Source: Antedon mediterranea
Lineage: Eukaryota > Echinodermata > Crinoidea > Comatulida > Antedonidae
DNA length: 64,000 nucleotides
Assembly: GCF_964355755.1 (NCBI RefSeq)
Contig: NC_092673.1
Coordinates: 18,171,001-18,235,000 of the forward strand
Reading direction: 5' to 3'
Under the pieces are notes generated by a model that did no database searches, was not told where the DNA came from, and was given only the letters and a program-made list of their open reading frames with translations. Both the position numbers and the translations under genes were made by a program. Position 1 is the first letter of the stretch. Every line of letters starts with the position of its first letter. Below, one piece after another: positions 1 to 12,200 of the stretch.

Positions 1-139
1 GTAGTAGTACTATCAGAATCATTATTGATAATCTATACATTGTTACAACAAGCGGCTATTAGCTGTGATATTGTCAATCCTCTTACCAGTAGTAGTACTA
101 GCAGAACCATTGATAATAGCTGTGACATCTTGTAAAGTG
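1..139. repeat. 88-bp minisatellite, 3' end of an array cut by the window edge
   Basis: About 1.5 units of the same 88-bp repeat that fills 5402-6432 (landmark GTAGTAGTACTATCAGAATC). It stands immediately upstream of the 45-nt exon, exactly as in cassette copy 2. Confidence 0.85.
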
Positions 140-166
140 GATAAATATTTTTTATTTTATTTGCAG

Positions 167-211
167 ACGAAAGTTGGCCAAAAGAAAGGAGAGGAAGAAA
201 AACGGATCAAG
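167..211 (+). CDS. Gene 1 short linker exon, cassette copy 1
   Basis: A 45-nt exon, phase 1 at both ends, preceded by a TTTTATTTGCAG acceptor and followed by GTAATT. It encodes a basic linker (DESWPKERRGRKTDQG when joined) that reads directly into the DED exon at 869. The copy at 6488-6532 is identical. Confidence 0.7.
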
Positions 212-3200
212 GTAATTGATTGAAATATGTTGGTAAATAAGTAGGGAGAGAGAGAAAATAAAAACAAATTTAATATTTACAACATCTCAAACTGGTTTTG
301 ATTAGAATTGGGGGAAACATCTCTTGGTATCTTTATTTTATTTTAATCCTTAACCATAAAACATACAAAACAAATAAAAATCCATAGCAGCCAAAAAAGC
401 TGAATTGGGGATTTGTTACAAAGGCCAAATTTTTACAAATTATAAATTTCACATATTTTTTTTCAAATAAATATTATAAATATTAAACAATTTAAAAATT
501 ACACATAAAAGCAAGCAAAAGGCACAAAGAAGCGTTTTGCTAAGAAAAAAAACATGTAAAGTCATTGTTATTTAAGAATTAAGCAGACAAGTGAGATATA
601 GAAGAAGCGGTCATTTATTATATCTGGATAATGAGACACCAAATTGTCCATATGCATTTTATCATATTTTAACTTTTAATCGCTTTTTAAAGATTTTGTG
701 CAATAATGTGTGTGTTCTATATTTTAATTTTTTGTTTATATTTTATATATATATCGGTTTTTTATCGTACTAATATTTGCCAATCTTTAAGAAGAATTTC
801 TATTGTTATTTTATTATGATAATGGACAAATAAAGCTTTTCAATATTTCATTAATTTTTCATTTGCAGGAATGGCAGATTCTGAAACTTTGAACAGTTTC
901 CGAGACCTAAAAGGTGGTCTCAGTGGGTACTTTGATGGTGAAAGATACCATTGGCTGAGGTTCCTACTATTTGATCAATTGGATGTCGGGGACCTTACAA
1001 ATAAAGATTTCAATGGACATGACTTACTCAATACACTTGAAGACAAAGGTTTCATCTCAACAACCAATGTTAATTTGCTGTTAGAGATTACAAATACATC
1101 TGAAATCGCACAGGCCAAAGATCTTGTATCAAAGTATATGACAAACAACAACATTCAGAATAGACATTCTGATAGAACCAAGTTGTCGTCTTACAGAAAG
1201 CGACTGTTTAAGGCCCTGAAACAAGTTGACCCAGATGCATTACGTAATGTTACTGCTTACTATAAATTGACAAAATATAACTTCTCCAATGTATGGGATG
1301 CAGTTCTCTATCTGGAGAATGATAAACAATTAGTAGATGATTTTGACAAAATACAGAGGTTTGCAGAACGTCTTGGTGGAATAGCAAGGAACATACTACT
1401 TGGTAATGGTATTTAATATTCTTACAAAACTATTCCAAAGTTAATTGTAATGTAACTATTCATATCTTTCATTTGTTTTAAAATTTTACATGATTTAATT
1501 TCAATCATTGTTTATATACTATACAAGTTGATAACGTATTGATTATTTTATTTATTAACTGATTATGTAGTCAGTCAATATTGGGAAGAAAGAGACTGAA
1601 TAAGACAAGATAGTGATAATAAAGACATTGCAATACTAATATAGGATAATGTCATAAACACAAAAATATGTTGATGAAGAATTTGGAATTTTGTAATTTG
1701 GAAAACTGATTATAGATATAGAAAATGTAACTCAAAATTGTGTTTGAAAATTGTAAATACTGGACTAACTAACAACAACAAACCCCCCCCCCCCCCCCCC
1801 CGCCCCACCTTTGGCTGGCTGACCCCTCCCCTGGGGGTAATCTATAAGAAATTTAGAAAAATGAAGCTGCTAGGTCTCCGGAAATTGCACTTATACATTG
1901 ATATGATACAAAATTACCATGGTTGGGGTTGTTGGGGGTGAGCTAAGAAAATTTTGAAAACTAGAGCTGCAGCTCTACAAAAATTACACTCATACATTGA
2001 AAATGGTGGAGGGAAAATTTGAAAATGTGAAAAATTCATATTATTAAATTATCTGTTTTAAAAACAAATTCACTGAAATAAATGTAAGTGTATATTAAAT
2101 AATAAATGATTTATTGCCATCGGTCACAATTTAAATTCCCATGTTATTAAAATAATACTAATGACAATGGCAGTAAAATAAGAAATAATTGATTATACTT
2201 ACTTGGATAAAACATGCAAAATTGTATTATTTCACAAGATTCCAAAAAAAACCCTACCTTTTTTCACAGATGTGCAAGATGGTTCAGTGACCTCTGCATT
2301 ACCACAGTCTGATATCCAAGGCAGTCAACAAGGTATGATCCACTGGTTAATTCCAGAGGTTAATCATCTAAGTGGTTACATTTTGAAATAAAACTTAAAA
2401 GACATATAATATAACTGTAGCACATTTTGAGTTATTCAAACTGTATACATTTTAGATGAAAATGTATAGTTATGTTACTCTCCAAAATGAACATAAAATG
2501 TATAGTTATGTTACTCTCCAAAATGAACATAAAATGTATAGTTATGTTACTCTCCAAAATGAACATAAAATGTATAGTTATGTTACTCTCCAAAATGAAC
2601 ATAAAATGTATAGTTATGTTACTCTCCAAAATGAACATAAAATGTATAGTTATGTTACTCTCCAAAATGAAAATGATGAACATAAACAGTCATTTATTTG
2701 TGTGTCACTCATACAAAATAAAAAGCTTTGTCATTAATGTGTAATGTATAACTGTCTTTTTTGTATTTTTGTTGAACAGAATTAATAAAGCTATTAGCAT
2801 CAGATTCACCAGTTACTGTTAATGAGGAATTAAAAACACAAATGAAGAAAGTGATGATTGCGGAACAGGAAAGAAAACTTGAAGCAGAGAGCGGTGAGTT
2901 AAGGATCATAAATTAATTTACTTTTTATTTCGTCACACTCAACAGTGACACAAGTCAAGTCAATTGCAAAGTTCAACAATAGAAAATGATGAACATATTT
3001 AAACATAATTATATAAACAAAATCCAAAGCAGTCTTAAGCTGGCCTTTAATATACTGTTCAACATACACATAACTGTCTTTTCTGGATGTTTTTATTGAC
3101 CAGAAGTGACAAAGCAATTACCATCGGATTCATCAGATACTCTTAGTGATGAATTTCAAACACAAGTTGTGGAACAGGAAACTAAACCTGAACCAGAGAG

Positions 3201-6200
3201 TGGTGAGTGTCATAAAATATTAGTTGTATTATTATGGTTAAACTAACTTTAAATGTGATGTTATAGAATGGATTTTAGCTACATTTTTTTTTTATTTCAA
3301 CATTTATAAAAAAAAGAATGTCTTTAAACAGAATTAGAAAAAAATACTAAATTCATACATGTAAACGATTGATAAGGTAAATGACTTATTTAACTAATCT
3401 TTAAAACAACATGTCTTTTATTATTAGTGAAGAATAAAAGCTGATACACTGAACAATATCTGCATAAATACTGTCATGATATTTATATATAAGTTGCTGT
3501 GACACTTACAGGCCACCGTACTTTGATCACACAAACAAAACATATTCATTATGGTCGGCAATATATTATCAGGGAAGAGTTAAATTACAATTTAACTCTA
3601 TTGTAATTTAACTCTTCCCTGGTATTATCAACAAACTTAAAAATAAGAGATAGTTCTCTATCCATTGTAAATAGAACAGTTTATATTTCATCAAAGAACG
3701 TATTGTTAATCAATCTTATTTTGATATGCTTGCTCTATAAATTCAACAACAGAATAATTATGATTGGTCAAAGCTCTCTGTGAAGCTGTCAACATCTTGA
3801 AATTAGCATGCAACATACAAATACATTGCAAAATAATAACAAATTGATATTAATAATCAAATTAGGGTGTGGTACATTGTGTAGGTCTATGGTACAGGGC
3901 TCAGGTGGCAGGCCTTTTAGGGTGTGGTACATTGTATAGGTCCATGGTACAGGGCTCAGGTGGCAGGCGTTTACTTTACTTGCCAACTAATGTTTATTTT
4001 TTTCTTGTATCAATTTTCTAGTTTTTTATTGTAATATGGTCCCCTAATGCTATTTTTTGTAATATATTTATAGACCATAAATAAATTTTTAAAAATGAGG
4101 TTCTGCACAGTGAATTTATGGTTTTGTGGTTGATTGTGTTGAGTAATGAATAATCAAATGCTTGTGATATTTAATTCTTAATACTGATACTCATTTCAGA
4201 TCTGCAGTCGCCAGAAAATGACAGGTAAGTAGTACTGTATAATGAGTGTATCACAGTATCTATACTGTTTATTATACTCTCCAATACCATAGAGTTAGAC
4301 CAACACCCTGCTAGTTAATTGTATGCCCTGAGATGATAGTCTGGAAGGAATATTATTACTATCACTTGTGTGTCTATCAGTTCAGTTGTATATATTAATA
4401 ACATAACCTGTTAATACAACCATAAAGTTTAACCATAAAAATAGTGTTGAAACAATTTTACACAAAATCAAGAATTATAACAAACATCAAAAGAACTTTT
4501 AAACCCAAATAATAATAATGAAACAATCCTGGTTTTATATAGAATTACATTCTGCATAAACTTAACGGAGGATGGCGGACCTTTTGTCCTACCAATATTT
4601 TCAATTTCAGTAAGATATATGCCACACTTCCGTTTTTGCCGACAGACTCCCATATTTATACTTGTCTCCTTATGCTCCTGGTTTTATATTCTCCCGTATT
4701 ACAAAGATAACTGAACTTAATGTGTTGCTTTCTGCAATAAAATATAAAAAAAAGAAGCTCAAAACACATACAAATTTATGATATTTAAGTCATAATTTAT
4801 TGATCCTCTTATTGAAGGGGATTCTTTTCACATAGCCATCATGGTACCAATTGCTCCTTGCATTTCCTAATTTTGATAATAATACTGTAAAAAAGGGAGT
4901 GGGGAGGGGTTGCTAGAACCATAAAAACCCCTCCTGCTTACGAATCTGTTATCCTTATTATAGGGAGTGGGGAGGGGTTGCTAGAACCATAAAACCCTCC
5001 TGCTTACGAGTCTGTTATCTTTATTATAGGGAGTGGGGAGGGGTTGCTAGAACCATAAAACCCTCCTGCTTACGAGTCTGTTATCCTTATTATAGGGAGT
5101 GGGGAGGGGTTGCTAGAACCATAAAACCCTCCTGCTTACGAGTCTGTTATCTTTATTATAGTTTTACTAATGTGTACATATACATTTTTATTTTTAGCCT
5201 GAAAGAAAGCATACAGACATTTGTCAAAGGTAATTTCCTTAGTCTTATGTTGGTGAGTTAAGGATCATTAAAATGAATTTACTTTTTATTTTATTTCACC
5301 ACCACACAAGTCAAGTCAGTTACAACGTTGAACAATAGAAAATGATCAATAGACATTTATTTAAACATATATAACTCAATCCAAATATCTTATGTCTTAA
5401 GCTGCTATCAGCTCTGATATCTTAATTCCTCTTACCAGTAGTAGTACTATCAGAAGCATTATTGATAACCTATACATTGTTACAACATGCTGCTATTAGC
5501 TGTGATATCTTCATTCCTCTTACCAGTAGTAGTACTATCAGAATCATTATTGATAACCTATACATTGTTACAACATGCTGCTATTAGCTGTGATATCTTC
5601 ATTCCTCTTCCAGTAGTAGTACTATCAGAATCATTATTGATAATCTATACATTGTTACAACATGCTGCTATTAGCTGTGATATCTTCATTCCTCTTACCA
5701 GTAGTAGTACTATCAGAATCATTATTGATAATCTCTATATTGTTACAACATGCTGCTATATTAGCTGTGATATCTTCATTCCTCTATACCAATAGTAGTA
5801 CTCTCAGAATCATTATTGATAATCTATACATTGTTATAACATGCTGCTATTAGCTGTGATATCTTCATTCCTCTTACCAGTAGTAGTACTATCAGAATCA
5901 TTATTGATAATCTATACATTGTTACAACATGCTGCTATTAGCTGTGATATCTTCATTCCTCTTACCAGTAGTAGTACTATCAGAATCATTATTGATAATC
6001 TATACATTGTTACAACATGCTGCTATAATAGCTGTGATATCTTCATTCCTCTTACCAGTAGTAGTACTATCAGAATCATTATTGATAATCTATACATTGT
6101 TACAACATGCTGCTATTAGCTGTGATATCTTCATTCCTCTATACCAATAGTAGTACTAGCAGAATCATTATTGATAATCTCGACATTGTTACAACATGCT

Positions 6201-9200
6201 GTTATTAGCTGTGATATCTTCATTCCTCTTACCAGTAGTAGTACTATCAGAATCATTATTGATAATCTATACATTGTTACAACATGCTGCTATTAGCTGT
6301 GATATCTTCATTCCTCTTCCAGTAGCAGTACTATCAGAATCATTATTGATAATCTATACATTGTTACAACATGCTTCTATTAGCTGTGATATCTTCAATC
6401 CTCTTACCAGTAGTAGTACTAGCAGAACCATTAATAATAGCTGTGACATCTTGTAAAGTGGATAAATAATTTTTATTTTATTTGCAGACGAAAGTTGGCC
6501 AAAAGAAAGGAGAGGAAGAAAAACGGATCAAGGTAATTGATAGAAATATGTTGGTAAATAAGTAGAGAGAGAGAGAAAATAAAAACAAATTTAATATTTA
6601 CAACATCTCAAACTGGTTTTGATTAGAATTGGGGGAAACATCTCTTGGTATCTTTATTTTATTTTAATCCTTAACCATAAAACATACAAAACAAATAAAA
6701 ATCCATAGCAGCCAAAAAAGCTGAATTGGGGATTTGTTACAAAGGCCAAATTTTTACAAATTATAAATTTCACATATTTTTTTTCAAATAAATATTATAA
6801 ATATTAAACAATTTAAAAATTACACATAAAAGCAAGCAAAAGGCACAAAGAAGCGTTTTGCTAAAAAAAAAAACATGTAAAGTCATTGTTATTTAAGAAT
6901 TTAAGAAGCAGACAAGTGAGATATAGAAGAAGCGGTCATTTATTATATCTGGATAATGAGACACCAAATTGTCCATATGCATTTTATCATATTTTAACTT
7001 TTAATCGCTTTTTAAAGATTTTGTGCAATAATGTGTGTGTTCTATATTTAAATTTTTTGTTTATATTTTATATATATATCGGTTTTTTATCGTACTAATA
7101 TTTGCCAATCTTTAAGAAGAATTTCTATTGTTATTTTATTATGATAATGGACAAATAAAGCTTTTCAATATTTCATTAATTTTTCATTTGCAGGAAATAC
7201 AATGGCAGATTCTGAAACTTTGAACAGTTTCCGAGACCTAAAAGGTGGTCTCAGTGGGTACTTTGATGGTGAAAGATACCATTGGCTGAGGTTCCTACTA
7301 TTTGATCAATTGGATGTCGGGGACCTTACAAATAAAGATTTCAATGGACATGACTTACTCAATACACTTGAAGACAAAGGTTTCATCTCACCAACCAATG
7401 TTAACTTGCTGTTAGAGATTACAAATACATCTGAAATCCAACAGGCCAAAGATCTTGTATCAAAGTATATGAGAGACAACAACATTCAGAATAGACATAC
7501 TGGTAAAGCTAAGTTGTCACCTTACAGAAAGCGACTGTTCAAGGCCCTGAATCAAGTTGACCCAGATGCATTACATAATGTTACTGCTTACTATGACTTG
7601 ACAAAATATAACTTCTCCAATGTATGGGATGCAGTTCTCTATCTGGAGAATGATAAACAATTAGTAGATGATTTTGACAAAATACAGAGGTTTGCAGATC
7701 TGCTCGGCACAATAGCAAGTAACACACTAATTGGTAAAGTACTATCCTGAAGTTAATTGTTGATGTTATGTCCAACAAAAAAGTTATGTAATGATAATTT
7801 AATTTAAAGCTGAGAATATATTAACTGAATTTTTATAGGCAACAGATCCAGGATTTTGTGAAAGGGGGCGCAACTGTAGAGAGTCCTCACCAACTCAGCC
7901 CCACGATGGTTGGGGCTGAGTTGAAACGATTTTGAAAATTTGACGCCTCTAGATGGTCGGAAATGTAAAATGTATTAACAATTGATATTTTTAAATATGA
8001 AAACTGAGGTAGTTTAGCCTATTAAAAAGTGACATTTACCCCCATATGCCCCATTTTGAGTAAAAGCGTCACAACAGGGCGCTTCGCGCAAGTCAGCGTT
8101 TGTACATGGCGGAAAAGAGTGCTTGTCCATTCATGATAAATGGCACCTATAATTTGCAGGAAAAGGCACTCTCTCATATGTAGCATGCTACCAATGAGCA
8201 AAACGCTCATACTTTTTTCCTCCGGTAAACACACGTGGCTAAATCATTCACTCAGTATTTTGTTTTGATTGTGTTGCATTCAAGTTCAATGCAAACGTAC
8301 ATATAGGGGAAGACCCGAAAAAAGCGCAAAATTCAATGCTTATTATAGCTCAATACTTATTTACATCAATTTGTTGAAGAAATTAAAAATATAAATATAA
8401 ATAGGTATTGGTACAATTGAGTACGACGTATCGGCGGGTGGCCTAGAAAAAAAATTGGTTGCTATAATGTAAACTACAGTACATGTTACCACGGTTATTT
8501 TGTGTACTATATTAATATTAACATATCCTCTACAATGATGATACACTATACTTCATAGCCACACGTACTGTATGTAACTTTATGCTTGCTGACTGCCAGC
8601 AATTTAAACAATAAGTAGGCCTACGCGGTTGTCTGGTGGTGTCCTTTGTACGAATCGTTCGTGCCCCACCTCGCTGTATGAGTATGATACACGCGTCAAT
8701 ATCATGTTACATCCAGGGACCAAAATGCGTTTATTTTTCAGGTAAAAATAGGCAATTCATTAGCAACTTCTGATCTGAAGTTAATCTGGCATTAATTGAT
8801 CATGCATACTTGATTTTTTATTATCTGATTGTTTTAAAAAAAGTAATCAACAATTTTGTTTATGTCTACGGAAATATGACCTGTCATTTAGTATCTTATC
8901 ATAACCCAAAAATATTGATTATTATAAGAATAATATATAATGGTGTTAGTAGTTTACATTTATATTACTGTAGTTTGTTTCTAAAGCCGATTATGGATTT
9001 AGTTGTGTTTCATGAATTTATATTCAGAATCATTATCTTAATACTCACTCGTACATGCCTTCTCCGTCATTGCCTTCAGTGAAACCTGATTAACCGAAAA
9101 AGATAGTATTAATCTATACCAGTTACCAGGCTACAGTTTGATTCACAATGATAGGAAAGATAAGAGAGGTGGTGGGGTAGCGTTCTATGTTACCAACAAA

Positions 9201-12200
9201 CTAACATATATTATTAGAAATGATCTGTCATCTTGTATGACTGAAGCAGAGACTATTTTTATTGAGATTGAGTTAGAATCAGGAAATAATGTTATTTGTG
9301 GTATAGTTTATAGACCACCCTCACGTTCCTTGCAAAAGTTTGATGATGAATTAACATGTGTAATGCAAATGATTAATCTAGAAAAAAAGAAAGCTTACCT
9401 TGTGGGAGACTATAACATAAACTTACTCCAACAATCTACCGACAACACTATCCAATCACACTTAGACACAATATTTTCTCAGTCATTTCAGCCAATCATA
9501 AAAAGTCCTACTAGAATTTCCGATAATTGTGCTTCAATAATTGATAACATTTATTGCAACATCGATTCTTTTACTACGTCCCTTAAAAGTGGAATACTTA
9601 TTACTGATATTTCTGATCACTTCCCAATATTCTGTGTAGATACTTTGGAAAAACATAATAAGCAATATCCTCGATTTGTATATAAACGACAATACTCTCC
9701 TCAACAAACGGAGTATTTTTTGCAAGAATTACAAAGCAATCAGTGGAATGATGTGCTATCCTAAAAAAATGCGAATGTTGCTTATCAAAATTTTACAAAC
9801 ACTTTAAATAAAACAATTGATAATTGTTTCCCTTTAAAACGAATTAGAAATAAGGCGAACAAGTTAAAATCTCCTTGGATCACAGCTGAAATTGCCAGAG
9901 CTATCTCTCAAAAACATAAATTATATAAAAAGTACAATCAAAATAACACCACTACTAATAAAAGTACGTACATATATTTTAGAAACAAGTTAACCACTAC
10001 TATTAGAAATCGGAAAAAAGAATATTATATGGTCCAGTTTGAACAAAATAAACAAGATATTAAAAAAACGTGGACAATCCTAAATTATATAATGGGTAGG
10101 AAAAAGACTACCAATTTGCCTGCAAAAATAAAACTGGGTACTGAGACTTTCTCTGATAATGATGAGAAAGCTGATGCATTCAACTCTTTTTTTATTAATA
10201 TTGGAGAAAAACTAAATAATAAATTTAGGCATGAATGTCAAAATGATCAAATCACCCACAGAACTTTCTTAAAGGGAAATTTTACCTCTTTAATGTTTTT
10301 TAAGCCTGTTACTGAACATGAACTTAACCACTATATTAAAAACACAAAGAATACTTCTCCTGGCCATGATGGTATAAGTGCCCAACTCATAAAATCTGCT
10401 TCCCCGTTTATTTTAAAACCTTTATTGCATATTATTAATATGTCATTATCATCGGGCTGTGTCCCGGCTGATATAAAAATTGCTAAAGTTATCCCGGTAT
10501 TTAAGAATGGTGACATCTCCGATATAAATAATTATTGGCCTATTTCCATTTTACCATTTTTTTCCAAAATATTTGAGAGGATTGTGTATGATAAAACGAT
10601 TTGTTACCTCTCAAAATATAACGTACTGAGTAAAACACAGTATGGATTTAGACAACACCATTCAACTAGTCATGCTTTAATACAATTGATTGAAAAAATC
10701 ACAAACGCTATTGAGAATAAAGAGTTCACACTAGGAGTTTTCCTTGATTTATCAAAAGCGTTTGATACAATCGATCATGATATATTATTAGATAAGTTAA
10801 GATTTTATGGTATAAGAGGAGTTCCACTAAACTTGTTCTCAAACTATCTTAAAAAAAGACTACAATACACATGTATTGTTAATACTGCATCTAGTAAAAT
10901 GACAGTAAACACTGGAGTTCCTCAGGGATCCATATTGGGTCCATTATTATTTCTTATATTCATTAATGATATTAGTCTACCATGTAACCATGTAGACATG
11001 ATTATGTATGCAGACGACACAAATGTGTTTTATAGTCACAATGATATTACTCAAGCTTTTGATACAATGAACCAGGAGTTATCTATACTTTCGGACTGGT
11101 TTATTGCTAACAAATTAACGCTAAATGTAAGCAAATCAAAATATGTTATATTTAAGGCTAGAAATAAGTCAGCTGACACTACCTCACTAGAATTGAGGAT
11201 GGGAAATGAATGTATAGTAAAAGCTACTGAAGTTAAATTTCTAGGTTTATTTCTGGATGAAACTTTATCGTTTAATTTTCATGTAAATGAGGTAGCAAAC
11301 AGTGTTTCTAGAATAATTGGTGTCTTAAACAAAGTGAAGTCTATGTTATCAAGTAAAATCTTGTTAACGGTATACAATGCCCTTATATTACCTAGAATAA
11401 CGTATGCTATCACAGTATGGGGTGCTACTTCTGCTACAAACTTAAACCGTATACATATTCTCCAGAAAAAAGCACTTAGAAATATTTGTCATGTTCATTT
11501 TATGCATCCTTCTCATCCACTTTTTATTTCGACCCAAACATTAAATATTTTTGACCTTTATAAGTTGATTGCGCAATTTCAAATTGCGCAAAAAAATCCT
11601 TGCGCAATTTTAAATTGCGCAAGAATTCTTTGCGCAATTTCAAATTGCGCAAGGATTTTTTTGCGCAATTTCAAATTGCGCAAATCGTTCAAATCGCGCA
11701 TAACATTTGTATTGTATTTAAAACAAGCCTGCCTAGACACCTTACCTTGCGAAGAATAATATACAGATAATTACTAATTAATGATTCCTTGGCAATAAAA
11801 TATTCACTTAGGCCTAGGCCTAGGTCGTTTAAATTAACAGAAGAATTTCCATCAATAAGCCTATTAATAATAATATTATAATCAGGTAGGCCGAATAAAC
11901 AATTCGTCTTCTCTCGATCTTCGAGGAGCCGAATCACCGGATGTTCAGCGCGTACTAGTTACTAGGTTACTACCATGAATTTGACCAATCACAAACGGTG
12001 TTTCATCACATTTAGGGTGGACTTATAACAAATGAGGGCGCTATGTATGCATAGCTTAAATAGTTTAGAAGATTAATTTCTTCAAGCAAATTCCGTGGCC
12101 CAGCGGATGAAACGTTGTCTTGCGATGGAGTGACAATTCCACCCGAGTTCAAGATCGAGTAGATGACTTTTGTTTATTTATCGGCAAACTCGAGTGTTGC

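Larger units (their letters stand above)
1..1402 (+). repeat. Segmental duplication, DED cassette copy 1 (twin at 6305-7733)
   Basis: Minisatellite, 45-nt exon, about 657-nt intron and DED exon are collinear with 6305-7733 at an offset of 6321-6331. The introns at 212-868 and 6533-7193 differ at only a handful of bases plus short indels. Similarity fades just past the DED exon. A recent tandem duplication, or gene conversion between the copies. Confidence 0.9.
6305..7733 (+). repeat. Segmental duplication, DED cassette copy 2
   Basis: Twin of 1-1402. The duplicated block begins and ends with phase-1 introns, so its insertion keeps the reading frame of gene 1. Confidence 0.9.
9030..11759 (+). 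mobile_element. Non-LTR retrotransposon (LINE), 5'-truncated, endonuclease + reverse transcriptase
   Basis: One frame runs from about 9060 to 11759 with stops at 9087-9089 (within the SET-WL motif) and 9762-9764. The endonuclease part shows GGGVAFYV, YRPPS, GDYNIN and SDHFPIF. The RT part shows VIPVFKNGD, YGFRQHHST, FLDLSKAFDTIDH, GVPQGSILGPLLF and the catalytic YADD at about 11007-11018. The layout is that of Jockey/CR1-like LINEs; the clade is not resolved. The 5' end is missing within the endonuclease. The last coding stretch is interrupted by a GCGC palindrome array. It sits in a gene 1 intron in the same orientation as the gene. Confidence 0.85.

Noticed and set aside
2432-2744. Periodic ORFs on both strands
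   Set aside because: 36-bp repeat artefacts in a gene 1 intron.
5487-6456. Short ORFs repeating MLLLAVISSFLLPVV-like peptides
   Set aside because: Each arises from a unit of the 88-bp minisatellite; no other coding sign.
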